A stretch of 64,000 bases of DNA from Camellia lanceoleosa (GCA_025200525.1 CM045761.1:81745551-81809550), one strand, 5' to 3'. Counted from the first letter of the stretch, positions 21,253 through 32,140 are shown. The notes: generated by a model from the letters alone, not told the origin. Program-made: numbers and translations.

Positions 21253-23055
21253 TTAATGATAGAATTTACGCAAGTGCGTTAAATTCCAAGGCCGTGGCAG
21301 ACTCCTTCCAGACATGTCTTTGAGCCAATATGCCCCTACTTCCGCGATCGAATCGAACTGATAGAGGCCATCCCAGTTAGGACCCAATTTTCCATCAGCC
21401 GGTTTCCTGGCAGTTGGGAGTACTTTCTTCAGAACCAACTCTCCTGGTTTGTAGTGGCGCAACTGAACACAATGATTATACGACTTAGCAAGCTGCTGTT
21501 GATACCACGCCATGGATGGAAGGGCACGATCTCTTCGTTCTTCAATCAGAATCAAATCTAAGGCCAGCATCATGTCGTTTTGGCCCATATCAAAAACTTT
21601 TGATTTCAAGGTTGGGAGGCCAATCTCCAAGGGTATGATTGCCTGGGTTCCAAAGCATAGAGCAACCGGCGTTTCCCTAGTAAATTGCCTCGGCATAGTT
21701 CGATGAGCCCACAACACACTCGGCAATTCTTCGACCCATTTGCCTTTAGCTTTCTCCAGCCTTTTCTTGATGCCGGATTTGTTAGAGGCTTCAGCTTGAC
21801 CATTGCTTTGTGGATAAGCCAGCGTGGAAAAGTAAGGCCGGATACCATACTTGCTACACAACTCTCGGTAGACGCCACAATCAAACTGGGTGCCATTGTT
21901 TGAAATGAGTGCTCTTGGAATGCCGAATCGTGTTATGATATTTCTCCAAATGAAACGCTTCACGTCGGTATCTCGGATGTGCATTAGTGCTTCCGCTTCT
22001 ACCCATTTTGTAAAATAATCTGTCGCGACAATCAAAAATCGCTTGTTACTCGAGGCATGAGGCAGTGGTCCGACGATGTCAAGTCCCCATTGGGCGAATG
22101 GCCAAGGACTGGTTATGGAGCTTAACTCTTCAGCAGGCAGGTGGGTCCAAGGAGAGAACTTCTGGCACTGTTCACACTTTTTCACGTAACATTTGGCATC
22201 GACTCTCATTGTCGGCCAGTAATACCTGACTCGATGAGCCAAAGAGTGCCCGCCAGAATGGGCGCCACAACTGCCTTTATGTATTTCAGTCAGAAGCTCT
22301 TCAACTTTGTCCAGATGCATGCATTCCAAGTATGGTCTAGAAAGGAATTTTTTGTAAAGCTTTCCTTGCGGATCCAAGTAGTATCGCAGGGCTTTATTTC
22401 GTAGCTTGTGCGCTTCTTTCCTGTCCTCTGGGAGCTGTTCGAAAGACAGGAATATGGCAATGGGATCCATCCAACTCGGTCCAAATTCTATAACATTGAC
22501 ATGGACTTCCTCCGAAGGGCCAATGCTTGGCTCCGGGATGAAACCTACTTCGATGGTCCGTTTAATTTCTGAGTTAATGGCGGATGCTAGGCAAGCCAGG
22601 GCATCTGCATGTATGTTCTGATCACATGTGATCTGATTCAATTCATGACGGTCTTTTGCTAGCAAGGAGTTAGTCATTTTCATATAAGCCGCCATACGGT
22701 CATTTCTTGCCGCGTACACCCCCTTTAGCTGATTGATCACCAGTTTTGAATCGCAAAATACAAGCAAACGCCGAGCACCCAAAAGATGTGCTTTACACAA
22801 ACCAGTTAGAAGGGTTTCGTATTCAGCTTCAATATTTGATGCTTCGAAGCCGAGCTTGACAGCCTGCTTAATTATTGCGCCATCGGGAGCCATGATTACT
22901 ACTCCGGCTCCACTACCCCGTTGATTGGATGATCCATCACAGTACAACTGCCAAATGTCCCCAACATAAATTCTCCAGTTCGGCGTAGGTCGAATTTCAT
23001 CAAACTTGAAGTCGGTAAGACCCCCTGTGAATTCAGCAACAAAGTCGACAAGCAC
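21253..23055 (-). CDS. Tat element pol: second RNase H plus integrase (internal part of polyprotein)
   Basis: A 600-residue open stretch with no internal stop. Its first codon (GTG) is only where the frame opens after a shift; it is not a real start. RNase H signatures are YCDGSSN, NIEAEYE, VFCDSKLV and HADALA (about residues 60-160). The integrase zinc module follows (EIHKGSCGAH and CEQCQKF), then the core with WGLDIVGPLP, LISNNGTQFD and the Glu of SNGQAEASNK. The second core acidic residue is Asn (AAC) where the family has Asp, so strand transfer should be lost. The end LTHLRKFYH is a normal integrase C-terminus. It lies just upstream of the 101-bp array. Confidence 0.9.
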   Translation of the reverse strand: MLVDFVAEFTGGLTDFKFDEIRPTPNWRIYVGDIWQLYCDGSSNQRGSGAGVVIMAPDGAIIKQAVKLGFEASNIEAEYETLLTGLCKAHLLGARRLLVFCDSKLVINQLKGVYAARNDRMAAYMKMTNSLLAKDRHELNQITCDQNIHADALACLASAINSEIKRTIEVGFIPEPSIGPSEEVHVNVIEFGPSWMDPIAIFLSFEQLPEDRKEAHKLRNKALRYYLDPQGKLYKKFLSRPYLECMHLDKVEELLTEIHKGSCGAHSGGHSLAHRVRYYWPTMRVDAKCYVKKCEQCQKFSPWTHLPAEELSSITSPWPFAQWGLDIVGPLPHASSNKRFLIVATDYFTKWVEAEALMHIRDTDVKRFIWRNIITRFGIPRALISNNGTQFDCGVYRELCSKYGIRPYFSTLAYPQSNGQAEASNKSGIKKRLEKAKGKWVEELPSVLWAHRTMPRQFTRETPVALCFGTQAIIPLEIGLPTLKSKVFDMGQNDMMLALDLILIEERRDRALPSMAWYQQQLAKSYNHCVQLRHYKPGELVLKKVLPTARKPADGKLGPNWDGLYQFDSIAEVGAYWLKDMSGRSLPRPWNLTHLRKFYH

Positions 23056-23414
23056 TTGTCCCTTGATTGAGGTTCTAGGTAGAAACTGAATATCGTATTG
23101 GCCGAGTTCAAGAGCCCACTTTGAAGCAGCGTCCCGATGTACGCGCCGTGAAATCTTGATCGGAGGGGGTAATCTGTTAGCACCCCGATGCTATGCCCCT
23201 GGAAGTAATGCATCAGTTTTCTTGCTGCCATGACAAGGGCCAGAATGAGTTTTTCCAACGGAAGGTAGCGTGTTTCGGCGTCAACCATTGCCTTGCTCAC
23301 ATAATACACTGGCCACTGCTCCTCCAATTCTTTTTTTATCAGTACGGCACTGACAGCCCAGTTGGAAACTGCCACATACAAAATGAGCGGATCACCGGCC
23401 GAAGGTGTATTCAA
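22899..23414 (-). pseudogene. Tat element pol: first RNase H domain, frameshifted
   Basis: The frame reads LILYVAVSNWAVSAVLIK, then YYVSKAMVDAETRYLPLEK and GVLTDYPLRS, the usual RNase H of Ty3/gypsy pol. The frame is lost near 23160, and the correct continuation passes into the stretch opening at 23055. The first catalytic position has Val-Ala where an Asp is usual (LYVAVS), so activity is doubtful. Confidence 0.75.
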
Positions 23415-23589
23415 GAGTGGAACTAATCGGAGGTAGGTCTTAAGGCTGTTGAATGCAGCTTCACACTCAGCGGACCATTCAAAAGCCTTGCCCTGCCGTA
23501 GTGTATGAAAGAATTGTCGGTGATGGTCTGGAACGGTGATGAACTTGTTGAGTCGTGACCATCTCCATTAACTTCTGAACTTCCTTGAC

Positions 23590-24330
23590 CGATCGAGGGG
23601 AGCTGAGTTCTAGGATTGCTGTGATTTGCCTTGGGTTGGCTTCGATTCCTCAGTGGTTGACAATGTAACCCAAGAATTTGCCAGAGCTGATCCCAAACAC
23701 ACATTTGGAAGCATTTAGCTTCATTCTATGTTTACGTAGAATGCCGAATGTCTCTTCCAGATTGGCTATATAATTCTGCTCTTCCTTGAACTTGACCACC
23801 ATGTCGTCAATGTATACTTCCATAGTGTGGCCAAGTTGCTCTTTGAACATGGAAGTGACTAGTCTTTGGTAAGTTGCCTCTGCATTCTTCAGCCCAAAAG
23901 GCATAACTTTATAACAGTAGGTCCCTCTTGGGGTGAGGAATGCAGTTTTGTCTTGGTCCTCCGGATGCATGGCGATTTGATGGTAGTCTCTGTAAGCATC
24001 GAGGAAGCTTATACGCTCATGGCGTACTGTCGCATCTACAAGTTAGTCAATTCTAGGGAGGAAAAAATAGTCCTTGGGGCAGGCTTTGTTTAGGTCCGTG
24101 AAATCAACGCACACTCGCCAAGTCCTATTTTTCTTCTTCACAACCACAGTATTAGAGAGTTATGTAGGGTAGGTTACTTCCCTGATTGCCCCGGCGTCAA
24201 GCAAGTTGTCAACCTCTTCAACAACGGCGGCAATGTGCTCTGCGGCTGACTGTTGGCTTTTCTGAATGATCGGCTTGCATTTAGGGTCAACATTCAAACG
24301 ATACTCCAAAACTGATGGATCTACACCCGG
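23590..24330 (-). pseudogene. Tat element pol: reverse transcriptase, broken
   Basis: Visible RT motifs in order are VVVKKKNRTWRVCVDF, LNKACPKDYF, FLDAYRDYHQIA, MHPEDQDKTAF, FGLKNAEATYQR and the catalytic MEVYIDDMVVK. They are spread over frames with several stops (near 24160 and 24050, then 23650). The YIDD box is intact. It lies between gag-pro and RNase H as expected. Confidence 0.8.
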
Positions 24331-24675
24331 CATCTCATATGGCGTCCATGTAAATACATCAAGATTGCCGAGCAGGAAGGAAATTAGCTACTGCCTGTTG
24401 GCTTAATTCAGGGAGGCGCCGACGATGAAGAACCTGTCTGGGTTGCCGTCAATCTCAACTCGATCTAGGGTTTTTGTGGCCTTTTCACTTGGGAGCCGGC
24501 CAACATCGTCAAGGCTCTCTCGATCGGGCACCTCAATTGAATTCACTTGCAACTGTTTTGGCGTCTTTTCAGCAAAAAGATAACATGCTTGTGCCGATTT
24601 CTGGGAGCCACAGATTTGCTCAATGCTGCGCTCTGTCGGGAAGCGTAGCAGCTGATGATAGGTGCTTGGCATGGC

Positions 24676-26622
24676 CTACATAGTATGCAACCAAGTTCGC
24701 CCCATAGTAAGATTATACGGCGATGGCAGCTTGACGACCAAGAACTCCACATCTACTGTTTGGGAGCCCGCTTGGACGGGTAATGTGATTTTCCCCAATA
24801 GGTATTCTGGATTGGCGTTGAAGCCAAATAGTGGATAAGGAGCCGGAGAGAGATCCGATTCAGAGAAGCCGAGTTTGGTGAATGTCTTGTAATACATAAC
24901 TTCTGATGTGTTCCTCAGATCAATGAGTACGCGTTCAACGGTGAATCGGTTTATGCGTAACTTGATCACCAAGGGATCATTGTGGGGAAGTGTCACTCCG
25001 GCCAAATCTGAATCATTAAAAGCAATGCTCGCAGCTTTATAGGGCCGTTTAGCCGGAGTGAGTTGATTTTGAGGGTCGGGATTCGACTGAATCGTATGCA
25101 CCGCGGATGACATTGGCAGGCTGTATATCATGTGGATCATGTCGAGTAGAGGGGAATCTTGTCTTAAGGCTATTGCTTTGGTTGAGTTTCCTTTTCGGAT
25201 GTATTGTTGTAGCCGACCATCTTGTACCAATTCCTCTAGGTGATCCTTCAATGCGTAACAACTCTCAGTATCATGGCCATGATCCTTGTGATACTCACAC
25301 TGCCTATCCCGTCTTCTCGTTTCGGGAGGTCCCACCATTTTAGACGGCCATTTGAAGAACGGAAGGTGTTGGACTTTGGACATAACTGCGCTGATCGGCT
25401 TTGACAACTCTGTGTATTTCTTGTCGGCGCGCCTTGTGCGCTTGCCATCAACTTGTAGTTGTTCATTTGCTCGGTGGGGGCATTGGTTGCTCGATCGGCG
25501 AGAATCCTGTCTTTTGTCCCGTTTAGCCTGATGTCGCGGTTCGGGGCTCTGAGGTGGTACAGAACTTATTGGCTGAGCAATTTCAGAAGGGGCTGTCTTG
25601 TTGGCCACGTTTCCGGCTTTAACCCCCAAGGCGTCATCCTCCACTTTGCAGTATTCCTCAACTTTCTTCATCAACGACCAAACTGTTTTGGGGGGTCTTC
25701 TAGTCAAGGAGTTACGGAGAGAACTGTCAGGGTGCAAACCCATTTTGAAGGCAGTGATGGCCATGAAGTCGTTGCAAGCGTCATCAACAAGATTAAAGCA
25801 CTCCCAGTAGCGTGCCGAATATGCTCTTAGTGTTTCCCCTGGCTGGATCTGTATTGCCCAGAGAGAGTCAACCTGTTTCAGCAGGACCTTGTTGGTGATG
25901 AATCTGGCCCTAAAGGATTTCTGTAATTGATGGAAGGTCTTGATCGAAGCCGGCTCCAGTTTATAATACCACCTGACAGCCAATGGTCCCAAACTGCTGG
26001 GAAATATTCGGCACGTGAGGGCCTCGTTGTCTACATGCAATGTCATGGCTTCCTTGTAGTGACGGATGTGATCGGTGGGGTCTAATTTTCTATCATAGAG
26101 AGTGAATGACGGAGCTTTGAACTTTTTGGGCAGGACCGCCCTTGCGATCCATCGTATAAAGGGATCATGCTGGTTTTCTTCGTCTAAACTATTTCTTCTT
26201 CGCTTATGCCTTATACGTACACTCTCTTTAGAAGAACTAGTAGCTTCGAGTCGACCCTTCTTTTTGGGCTCCGGGGATAATGAGTCAGAGTCACTGTTAG
26301 TGTCCTGTTGTCGGGCTCGAGGTCGTCGACCACCTGCCCTTAGAGGTTGTTCCGGATCTTGGCGTATAGCTTGTTTGGATTTTGCTACTTCCAACGCCAA
26401 ATCCTGACGGAGACGTTCGTTCTCAGTGATCAGGTTCTCCAACCTCTGTTTGTTTTGCTTTACTTGCTCTATAATCGCTTGCATTGCCTCTTGTGCTGAT
26501 GTCGAGGGTGAACCGAAGTTCAAGGCCCTTCTTGCGGTAATATTCTCTGGTCCAAGCATATTGCTTGGAGTGGTTTCATCTTGAGGTGTAAGGTCGATAG
26601 TGACTGCCAGAGGATCTTTCAT
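24676..26622 (-). CDS. Tat element gag-pro
   Basis: I place the start at ATG 26622 (MKDPLAVTID), just inside the 5' LTR and primer site; the open frame extends into the LTR but without a better ATG. About 648 residues. A basic, disordered stretch with RRPRARQQD and KHKRRR-like runs is followed by the gag core (FIRWIARAVLPKKFK, KLDPTDHIRHY, RWYYKLEPASIKTF), a zinc-finger-like CEYHKDHGHDTESC and an aspartic-protease-like end. The protease motif reads VLIDLRNTSEV, where Asp-Ser/Thr-Gly is expected, so the protease is probably dead. The frame ends at 24676 before the RT, where stops begin. Confidence 0.85.
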   Translation of the reverse strand: MKDPLAVTIDLTPQDETTPSNMLGPENITARRALNFGSPSTSAQEAMQAIIEQVKQNKQRLENLITENERLRQDLALEVAKSKQAIRQDPEQPLRAGGRRPRARQQDTNSDSDSLSPEPKKKGRLEATSSSKESVRIRHKRRRNSLDEENQHDPFIRWIARAVLPKKFKAPSFTLYDRKLDPTDHIRHYKEAMTLHVDNEALTCRIFPSSLGPLAVRWYYKLEPASIKTFHQLQKSFRARFITNKVLLKQVDSLWAIQIQPGETLRAYSARYWECFNLVDDACNDFMAITAFKMGLHPDSSLRNSLTRRPPKTVWSLMKKVEEYCKVEDDALGVKAGNVANKTAPSEIAQPISSVPPQSPEPRHQAKRDKRQDSRRSSNQCPHRANEQLQVDGKRTRRADKKYTELSKPISAVMSKVQHLPFFKWPSKMVGPPETRRRDRQCEYHKDHGHDTESCYALKDHLEELVQDGRLQQYIRKGNSTKAIALRQDSPLLDMIHMIYSLPMSSAVHTIQSNPDPQNQLTPAKRPYKAASIAFNDSDLAGVTLPHNDPLVIKLRINRFTVERVLIDLRNTSEVMYYKTFTKLGFSESDLSPAPYPLFGFNANPEYLLGKITLPVQAGSQTVDVEFLVVKLPSPYNLTMGRTWLHTM

Positions 26623-26649
26623 TACGCCTGCCAGGGATGTGCTTGAGTA

Positions 26650-26668
26650 TTCCCACAAGCGGCGCAAA
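26650..26668 (-). other. Primer-binding site region of the Tat element
   Basis: Next to the inner end of the 5' LTR, the minus strand reads TTTGCGCCGCTTGTGGGA. It resembles the TGGCGCCGTCTGTGGG-type sites of plant gypsy elements, with changes. The tRNA partner is not assigned. Confidence 0.5.
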
Positions 26669-26669
26669 T

Positions 26670-27058
26670 TGTGGGGAAATGGTTTGGAAATACTCTTCTG
26701 ATCTTGGGGGACGCTCGTGATCTTCAACTAGTCAACTGAAAAGAAATAAACACTCCGGTCGGGGGTGTCGGAATTAGCACTCCTACGGGCAAGTCAGTCT
26801 CTATTCTCTGAATTACTTGTATTTTAAGTTAAGCGTAATGGTTCTCATATATCTTTTTCTGACTGAAGATCCTGTATAGGGCCTGGCCCACCCCTAATCC
26901 TTTACATGTACTTCTACTCGGCCTTTGTTCTACTGGTTGGAATGCCGGCCATTTTATTCGGCTCTTCAATTGACTAGGATTAATGCCGAATAGAGGTTAT
27001 GTTCCAAACCGGACTGGTCCATTCGTCTCTATTGATCCAAGTTAATTCGGCTCCCACA
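26670..27058 (-). mobile_element. 5' LTR of the Tat element
   Basis: It is 389 bp with tips TGTGGGG...CCCACA. It is highly similar to 15020-15431, with scattered substitutions and one missing segment. It is followed on the right by the target duplication CCCTC (27059-27063). Confidence 0.85.
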
Positions 27059-27063
27059 CCCTC
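27059..27063. repeat. Right target-site duplication CCCTC
   Basis: Identical to 15015-15019. It sits 31 bases before the ATG of the PMD gene. Confidence 0.8.
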
Positions 27064-27093
27064 ACTTTTTCTTTATTTCCTCCTCTTTTCTCC

Positions 27094-29555
27094 ATGGCTA
27101 GTGACAAGGTTCCCATTACAGACCCTGCCATTGGTATAAGGGCCATGTTAGGAGCAGATATGGAGGCCAAGGACGCTCCCGTGTTGCCTCATCTCATTGA
27201 TAGGCCATTTGGCATTGCCACCTACAAACTATGCACACATGTTCCACCCCCAGGTGGCATTTTGAGATTCAAGGGCCTCATCCCCACGATAGATGAGGAC
27301 ATCTTGCTAAGAGAGCCCACGGAGCACTTGTCCGTTGATGCCTCCACGGTAAGCAACTTTTCTTTGTTTTGATACATTGTTGAATCTCATAAGTAGACCA
27401 CTAGTTAATGCCATACATTTCCCATTTAAAGGTGATAGCCAAGAGGATTGGCAACAATAGATCCATATTCGGCCCCTGGCGCTAGTATGAGAGACTGCCC
27501 ATATAGGTCCGTGCACTGGTTAATGTCGTCTGCTTTGGGCCCTTCTGCTCAAGGCTCATATAGATAGTGGGACACCACGGACTCATTCCACTTCTCATTG
27601 ATCGGGGAGTTAACTCTGACCCCATAGGATTTTTCAATGCTCACTGGCCAACAGGTCGGGGTTGGCGGCCCGATCCCATGTGATCTTGACATGAAGTAAT
27701 GGAGAGCCGCACAGCGTTGGCGGCTCGGGATGATCCCAAACATCACCAGTCACGAGATGGGGAGGTACAGCTAGTTTTATGATCACTTCTCTGAGTCCCA
27801 GCCCGCTACTCCAAATGAGATCGCACAGTACACCCACGGCTTCCTCATGTATCTCCTCGGTACTATCCTATTTGCGAATAGGGAAAATACCGTGGGGTTA
27901 TACCTTCTGGGGCACTGGTGTAGCTACCCCAGGTGACAAAGTACGACTGGGGTGGCGCCGGCCTAGCCACATTGTATTGCTATATGAGCTTCGTCTCTTG
28001 CCACAAGGCTGATTCACTCGGCTTCTACTTGAGGGTTTGGGAGATATGCCTCACACTTATCTTTTCTATGTATTATGTTCATTCTGCATTTTCTGCTCAT
28101 CTTTGCTTTGCCATTCTTGTTTATCTACTCATTTGCTTTATCCATCTTTTTCTATTTGCTACTCTAGGTTTATACATACTTCACCTCTCTGGCTCCAATC
28201 CTGGTGAGGCCGATTGAGTTGTCAATACCCCACTCCCGGTACTATAACTCCCGATTTGAGCACCGCCACCGCGTAGACCAAGACTTTCCCTACTTTTGCC
28301 ACTTCTTTGATACGATCACTGCCGATCAGGTAACAAAATATCAACCTTCAACTTTTACATACCGTAAGTATACTGCACTGTTTCCCATACTACACGGTCA
28401 TTCTCATACTGCACTGATTTCTCACACTGCACTGATTTCTAACATCTGACGTCTATTTCCCAGGTTGACTGGCATCCTTGGGTGGGCATTACGCAGGCAT
28501 CGAGAATGACCTATGTCGCTACATGGCATGCCTCCACCATATGGATTCTGTTCGAGGGCTCCTTTAACTGGGCTTACTACCTAGGGAAGAGGTTCATCCG
28601 CTAAACATGAGGCATCGCTGCCCCCGACATTCTACATCCTCCTCCTCCAGTCATGAAGGTAGTCGATGAGCTTTAGGACAGTCCTTAGATCGACCTCTTG
28701 ATGTTGGGCGAGGATGGCGATCGATGTCACGAGCTTGGCCACTTCACCACCTTCTTACATACTCGGGTGATGGCGCCTCTTATCCCGAGCGTGGTTCGCG
28801 CTGTGCCGAAGGTTGCTACTACTGCTGCTGTAGTTGGTAAACACCGGCTAAAGGTGCCCCTACCGTTGCTCCCATTCCTGGGTTTCCCGTGATTCCCACT
28901 GAGATCATATACATGCATCTAGATGGAGTGATCGAGCAGATCTCGCTTGGGCACATCAAGGACAGGAACTGCAGGCTAGCGTTCGCTCCTGGCATCGAGC
29001 AAGTACTCATTTCTTTATGTTTCTACTCACTGCATTCTTGTTTTGTTTTCTACCATTTCTGTTTATTGTTCTCTATTACTTCTGTCCACCTTTCTCAAAT
29101 TCTATTTCTTTTGCAGATACCCCGGGCGTATGCTGATGACCTCCTCCGAACGATCGACCGACTACTCCTTATGGTATGGAGGAGGCAGACTGCATTAGTC
29201 ACTCATGGGATTGAGGTACATTATGTCAATAGTTCACTGTTGTTGCCATACTGTTTACACTATTGTTAGTCCATACTGATAGTTGTACTCTTTTTAGCTT
29301 GAGTCGGCGCCAACAGTACTCGCAGGACCTCCCCCAGCTAGTAGACTGAAACAGGGTCCAGTGAGGGGTCGAGGGGGAGTCGATCGAGAAAGGGGTCGAG
29401 CAAGGCAACACTCAGCTTCTGAGGATTCTTTTGATGGGTCTACGACCCCCAAGGACGAGGGAGAGGAGGTTGACTTGCAGTCTAATAGCCCCAGCGATGA
29501 AAGTGATGCACCTCCTCAACAACTGAGGAGGAAGAGGGCGAGGATGGGTTACTGA
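27094..29555 (+). pseudogene. Plant-mobile-domain (PMD) gene, multi-exon, broken
   Basis: ATG 27094 opens MASDKVPITDPAIG, then HLIDRPFGIATYKLCTHV. A clean intron (27349-27431, GTAAGC...TTTAAAG) joins ST|VIAKRIGNNRSIFGPW in frame. PMD-type motifs follow: YTHGFLMYLLGTILFANR and a GGAGLATLYCYM block. Later exons read VDWHPWVGITQASRMTY, GFPVIPTEIIYMHLDGVI and IPRAYADDLLRTIDRLL, and the last (29299-29555) is basic and acidic, ending RRKRARMGY. Stops at about 27483, 27505 and 27560 and frame losses show decay. PMD proteins act in silencing or are carried by transposons; which applies here is unknown. Its leader is interrupted by the Tat element. Confidence 0.6.
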
Positions 29556-29569
29556 TGAGGACGACAATT

Positions 29570-29600
<31 letters not shown>

Positions 29601-30142
29601 TTTGCTTTGTAGTTAAAGACTAGTTTCGGATAGACCCTTTTGTTTTTTTGAAAGATTTTCTTTTATTTTGTTGCTCTATAAAACAATGATCGGGGCTGGA
29701 CCCACTAGTTATAAAAGACAAGTTTTTTGAATGATCTCCTTTCACAATGTAATGAATGGCATGTGATGAATGGCGTAACCTTTGCATGGTAACTTCATAT
29801 AAGACTTAAAACAACGAACATCTACTCTTGAATTCATTCTTGAATCGAATAACAACCCACGACCGGACGAAATGTAAAATACAACTTGATAACATGGAAA
29901 CAAAATGAAAATAACTTGAAAATACTAAAAAACACTTGGTACAAACAAAACAAGACTAAAAACACAACTGCGGTACGTCAAGATAAAGGCTACCTTTTCC
30001 TACAACTGCACTAATTTGAGCCATCATTTAGGCTCGGCCGGGCATAAATAGGCACGGCCGGGCTTCACTGAGGCACGATCAGGCCTAAATGTGAGGTCGA
30101 TCAGTGCTGCCAAGCTGTCATGCACTGCTTCTTCTCATCCTC
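29556..30142. other. Non-coding spacer between the two plus-strand genes
   Basis: It starts with long T runs (29570-29603), then AT-rich sequence. From 30020 it becomes GC-richer with GGCACGGCCGGGC words. The block at 30065-30094 is almost the same as 3841-3870 in LTR C. No gene is visible. Confidence 0.5.
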
Positions 30143-30148
30143 TATAAA
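30143..30148 (+). promoter_or_regulatory. TATA box of the DUF7745-like gene
   Basis: TATAAA in CCTCTATAAATGG, 65 bases before ATG 30208. That allows a start site about 30 bases downstream and a short leader. This is an ordinary plant core-promoter layout. Confidence 0.55.
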
Positions 30149-30207
30149 TGGTGCTCCCATGTTGTTTTTCTGGTAGAATAGCTAGTCTTTGATATTTTGC
30201 TCCCAAG

Positions 30208-31461
30208 ATGGAGACATTGTGCAACAATAGGCTTCAAGACTGGATAGCCACTTTAGACGACTCGGAAAAGGTAAATTTTAGCTGTTTTGGCCTAAATGCC
30301 CTTTTTCCTCTGAGTTACACTTCTCTTTGCTTTCCATTCCTCCATACCACTATTCGATGTTGGAACCCAATCGCACATGTGTTTCAATTCAAATCCCAAG
30401 AGGTGTGTCCAACACTCGAGGAATTTTGAGCTTTGATGGAGTCCCGACGCGACGAAAAAATCATACCGCAGTCCCGTTTTGGCCATGCCCAAGCTTTGGG
30501 ACAAATGTGTGGGTTAACATTACATGAGGTTCGTTCTTTGGCACATGATGGGGAGCTAGACATCCCCAGTTTAGTTCATCAATTTTCCACTATTGGAGAC
30601 ATGAGTGACCTTCTTTGGCAAGGCCGCCGGCAACATGCTCTCTGTTTATGCCTTCTTACACAATTCCTCCTTGCCCCTAGTTTCAGCGGAGCTAGCATCC
30701 AGTTGATCGAAGTGACTCAATGTTTGAAAGAGGGTAAGAGTTGTATGGGTTTGACACTAGCCGAAACCTTGATGAGTTTAGCTGCTTTCTGCTGAGAAGA
30801 GACCACTCGGTTGGCAGGGAGTCCGCTATTTCTCTAGGTATTATTTTCTACCCTCATAATTTATGACTCTTACATCACTCAACACTCATTTGTTGTTTTT
30901 CTCTCATAGCCTCTTCCTTACTTTTCTCTCATCATACACCTCTCTATTATTTAATCTCTCTTATTTTTTGTCCCTCCTCAAGTATGGCTTATAGATAAAC
31001 TACAAGTAGTGGCCCATTGCCCTGAGTACTCAGCCTAAGCTTACTTCTTTCGCCAATGGCTAGTGGATTTCCCCTCAAAGGGTTTATGGTGCGATTGGAT
31101 ATGCAGCCGGTCCGTAGCAGACATAACTTGGCATTGCACCTGGCTAAATTTAGCTGAGATGAGCTACAGCATATCCCGACAGTCGAGTATAAAGTTGATT
31201 GGCCTCATACATTGTGTGTTCTATTTTCCTCTCCGGTTCCGACGCCAGTTCGGACATGATCAGATACGTCCAGATGAGAGAGTGGAATACATAGCTTCAT
31301 TTCCGGTTCATGCCCCACACCTGCCCTGGTATCTCGCGGCTTGGAGGACAAGAAAGATTCTAGCCCCTGCCATTAGTTTCAGTTACACCTGTCTGAGAAG
31401 TGTTTGGCTTGGCTTGAAGAGGAGGCAGAGATTGGGCCATCTTTGGCATAGAGCCACCTGA
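30208..31461 (+). pseudogene. DUF7745-like gene, two or more exons, broken
   Basis: ATG 30208 (METLCNNRLQDWIATL). In one frame to 30795 it reads CWNPIAHVFQFKSQEVCPTL, then ALGQMCGLTLHEVR, RRQHALCLCLLTQFLL and ETLMSLAAF, with one TGA at 30427. An intron of 145 bases (30838-30982, GTATT...CCTCAAG) restores SPLFL|VWLIDKLQVVAHCP, an exact fit to the SPLLLQIWL-type block of this family. The end holds WHCTWLNLAEMSY, YFPLRFRRQFGHDQ and HLPWYLAAWRTRK. Further stops lie at 30793 and near 31036. The domain name is from memory; the function is unknown. The gene is opposite to the pol at 32141-36090, as an antisense accessory gene would be. Confidence 0.55.
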
Positions 31462-32140
31462 TTTAGTTGTGCCTCTAGTTTTACTGCGTTGATTTTTTCT
31501 TTTCAAGTTTTGGATGTAAAAGCAACTTTGATCTAAATCAAAGAGAGAGAATATACTTGTGTTGAAATCAATAAAATTAAAGTTGCGAGTACTGGAAATT
31601 TTCCTTTCGGTCTAAAAAATGGTCCAAGTTGTAAAAAGGTAAAATTTTGAACAAAATCAACTTTTATTAAAACTTTTCAAAACAATTTTCGACAACGGTC
31701 ACCACTTGACACGCACAGAATCGACTTTCAAGATGCACAGTCCCAAATCAAAAGAAATCATAACTGCCCCTGATTGCATATTACTACTACTCTGTACTGT
31801 ACTCAGCTTTTCTTCTTGAAATAAAGGACACAATCGAACTAAATAGATGATGAACAAAGATAACCTGATCAAGAAAACGGACAGGACAGTCGAATTGGAG
31901 ATAGTTACAGCTGAACTTCAAGGTGAAGTGACCTATGTATCCCAAAAATGGGAATCAGGCCTTACGTAGTTCAGTTCAAGTTCACTCGAGTATTAACTTT
32001 GTCCTTTTACGCTCTATCTTTTGCCAAAGCCTCCCTTTAGGGTTTTCAACCTTACGAGCTCAGTTTTTCTTTATTTATAATTTTTCATGCTCTAACTTTT
32101 GCCTAGGTCACCCTTTCGGGTTTTCGGCCTAACAAGCTTC
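31462..32140. other. Non-coding tail with an 88-bp near-duplication
   Basis: GCTCTATCTTTTGCC (32011) and GCTCTAACTTTTGCC (32099) head two similar segments with CCCTTT(A/C)GGGTTTTC and TTACGAGCT/TAACAAGCT. This looks like the untranslated region 3' of the minus-strand integrase. No gene is seen. Confidence 0.55.

Larger units (their letters stand above)
15020..27058 (-). mobile_element. Tat-lineage Ty3/gypsy retrotransposon, minus strand
   Basis: A 12-kb element bounded by LTRs (15020-15431 and 26670-27058) and the CCCTC duplications. On the minus strand the order is 5' LTR, primer-binding site, gag-pro, RT, RNase H, second RNase H, integrase, a 101-bp tandem repeat, a long non-pol region with ORFs in the opposite direction, polypurine tract and 3' LTR. 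The second RNase H and the antisense ORF are known traits of the Tat/Retand/Ogre branch. Stops, frameshifts and lost catalytic residues mean it cannot move by itself. Confidence 0.85.

Noticed and set aside
24474..26407. Plus-strand open frames over gag-pro
   Set aside because: They are shadows of the minus-strand gag-pro, which has clear gag and zinc-finger blocks.
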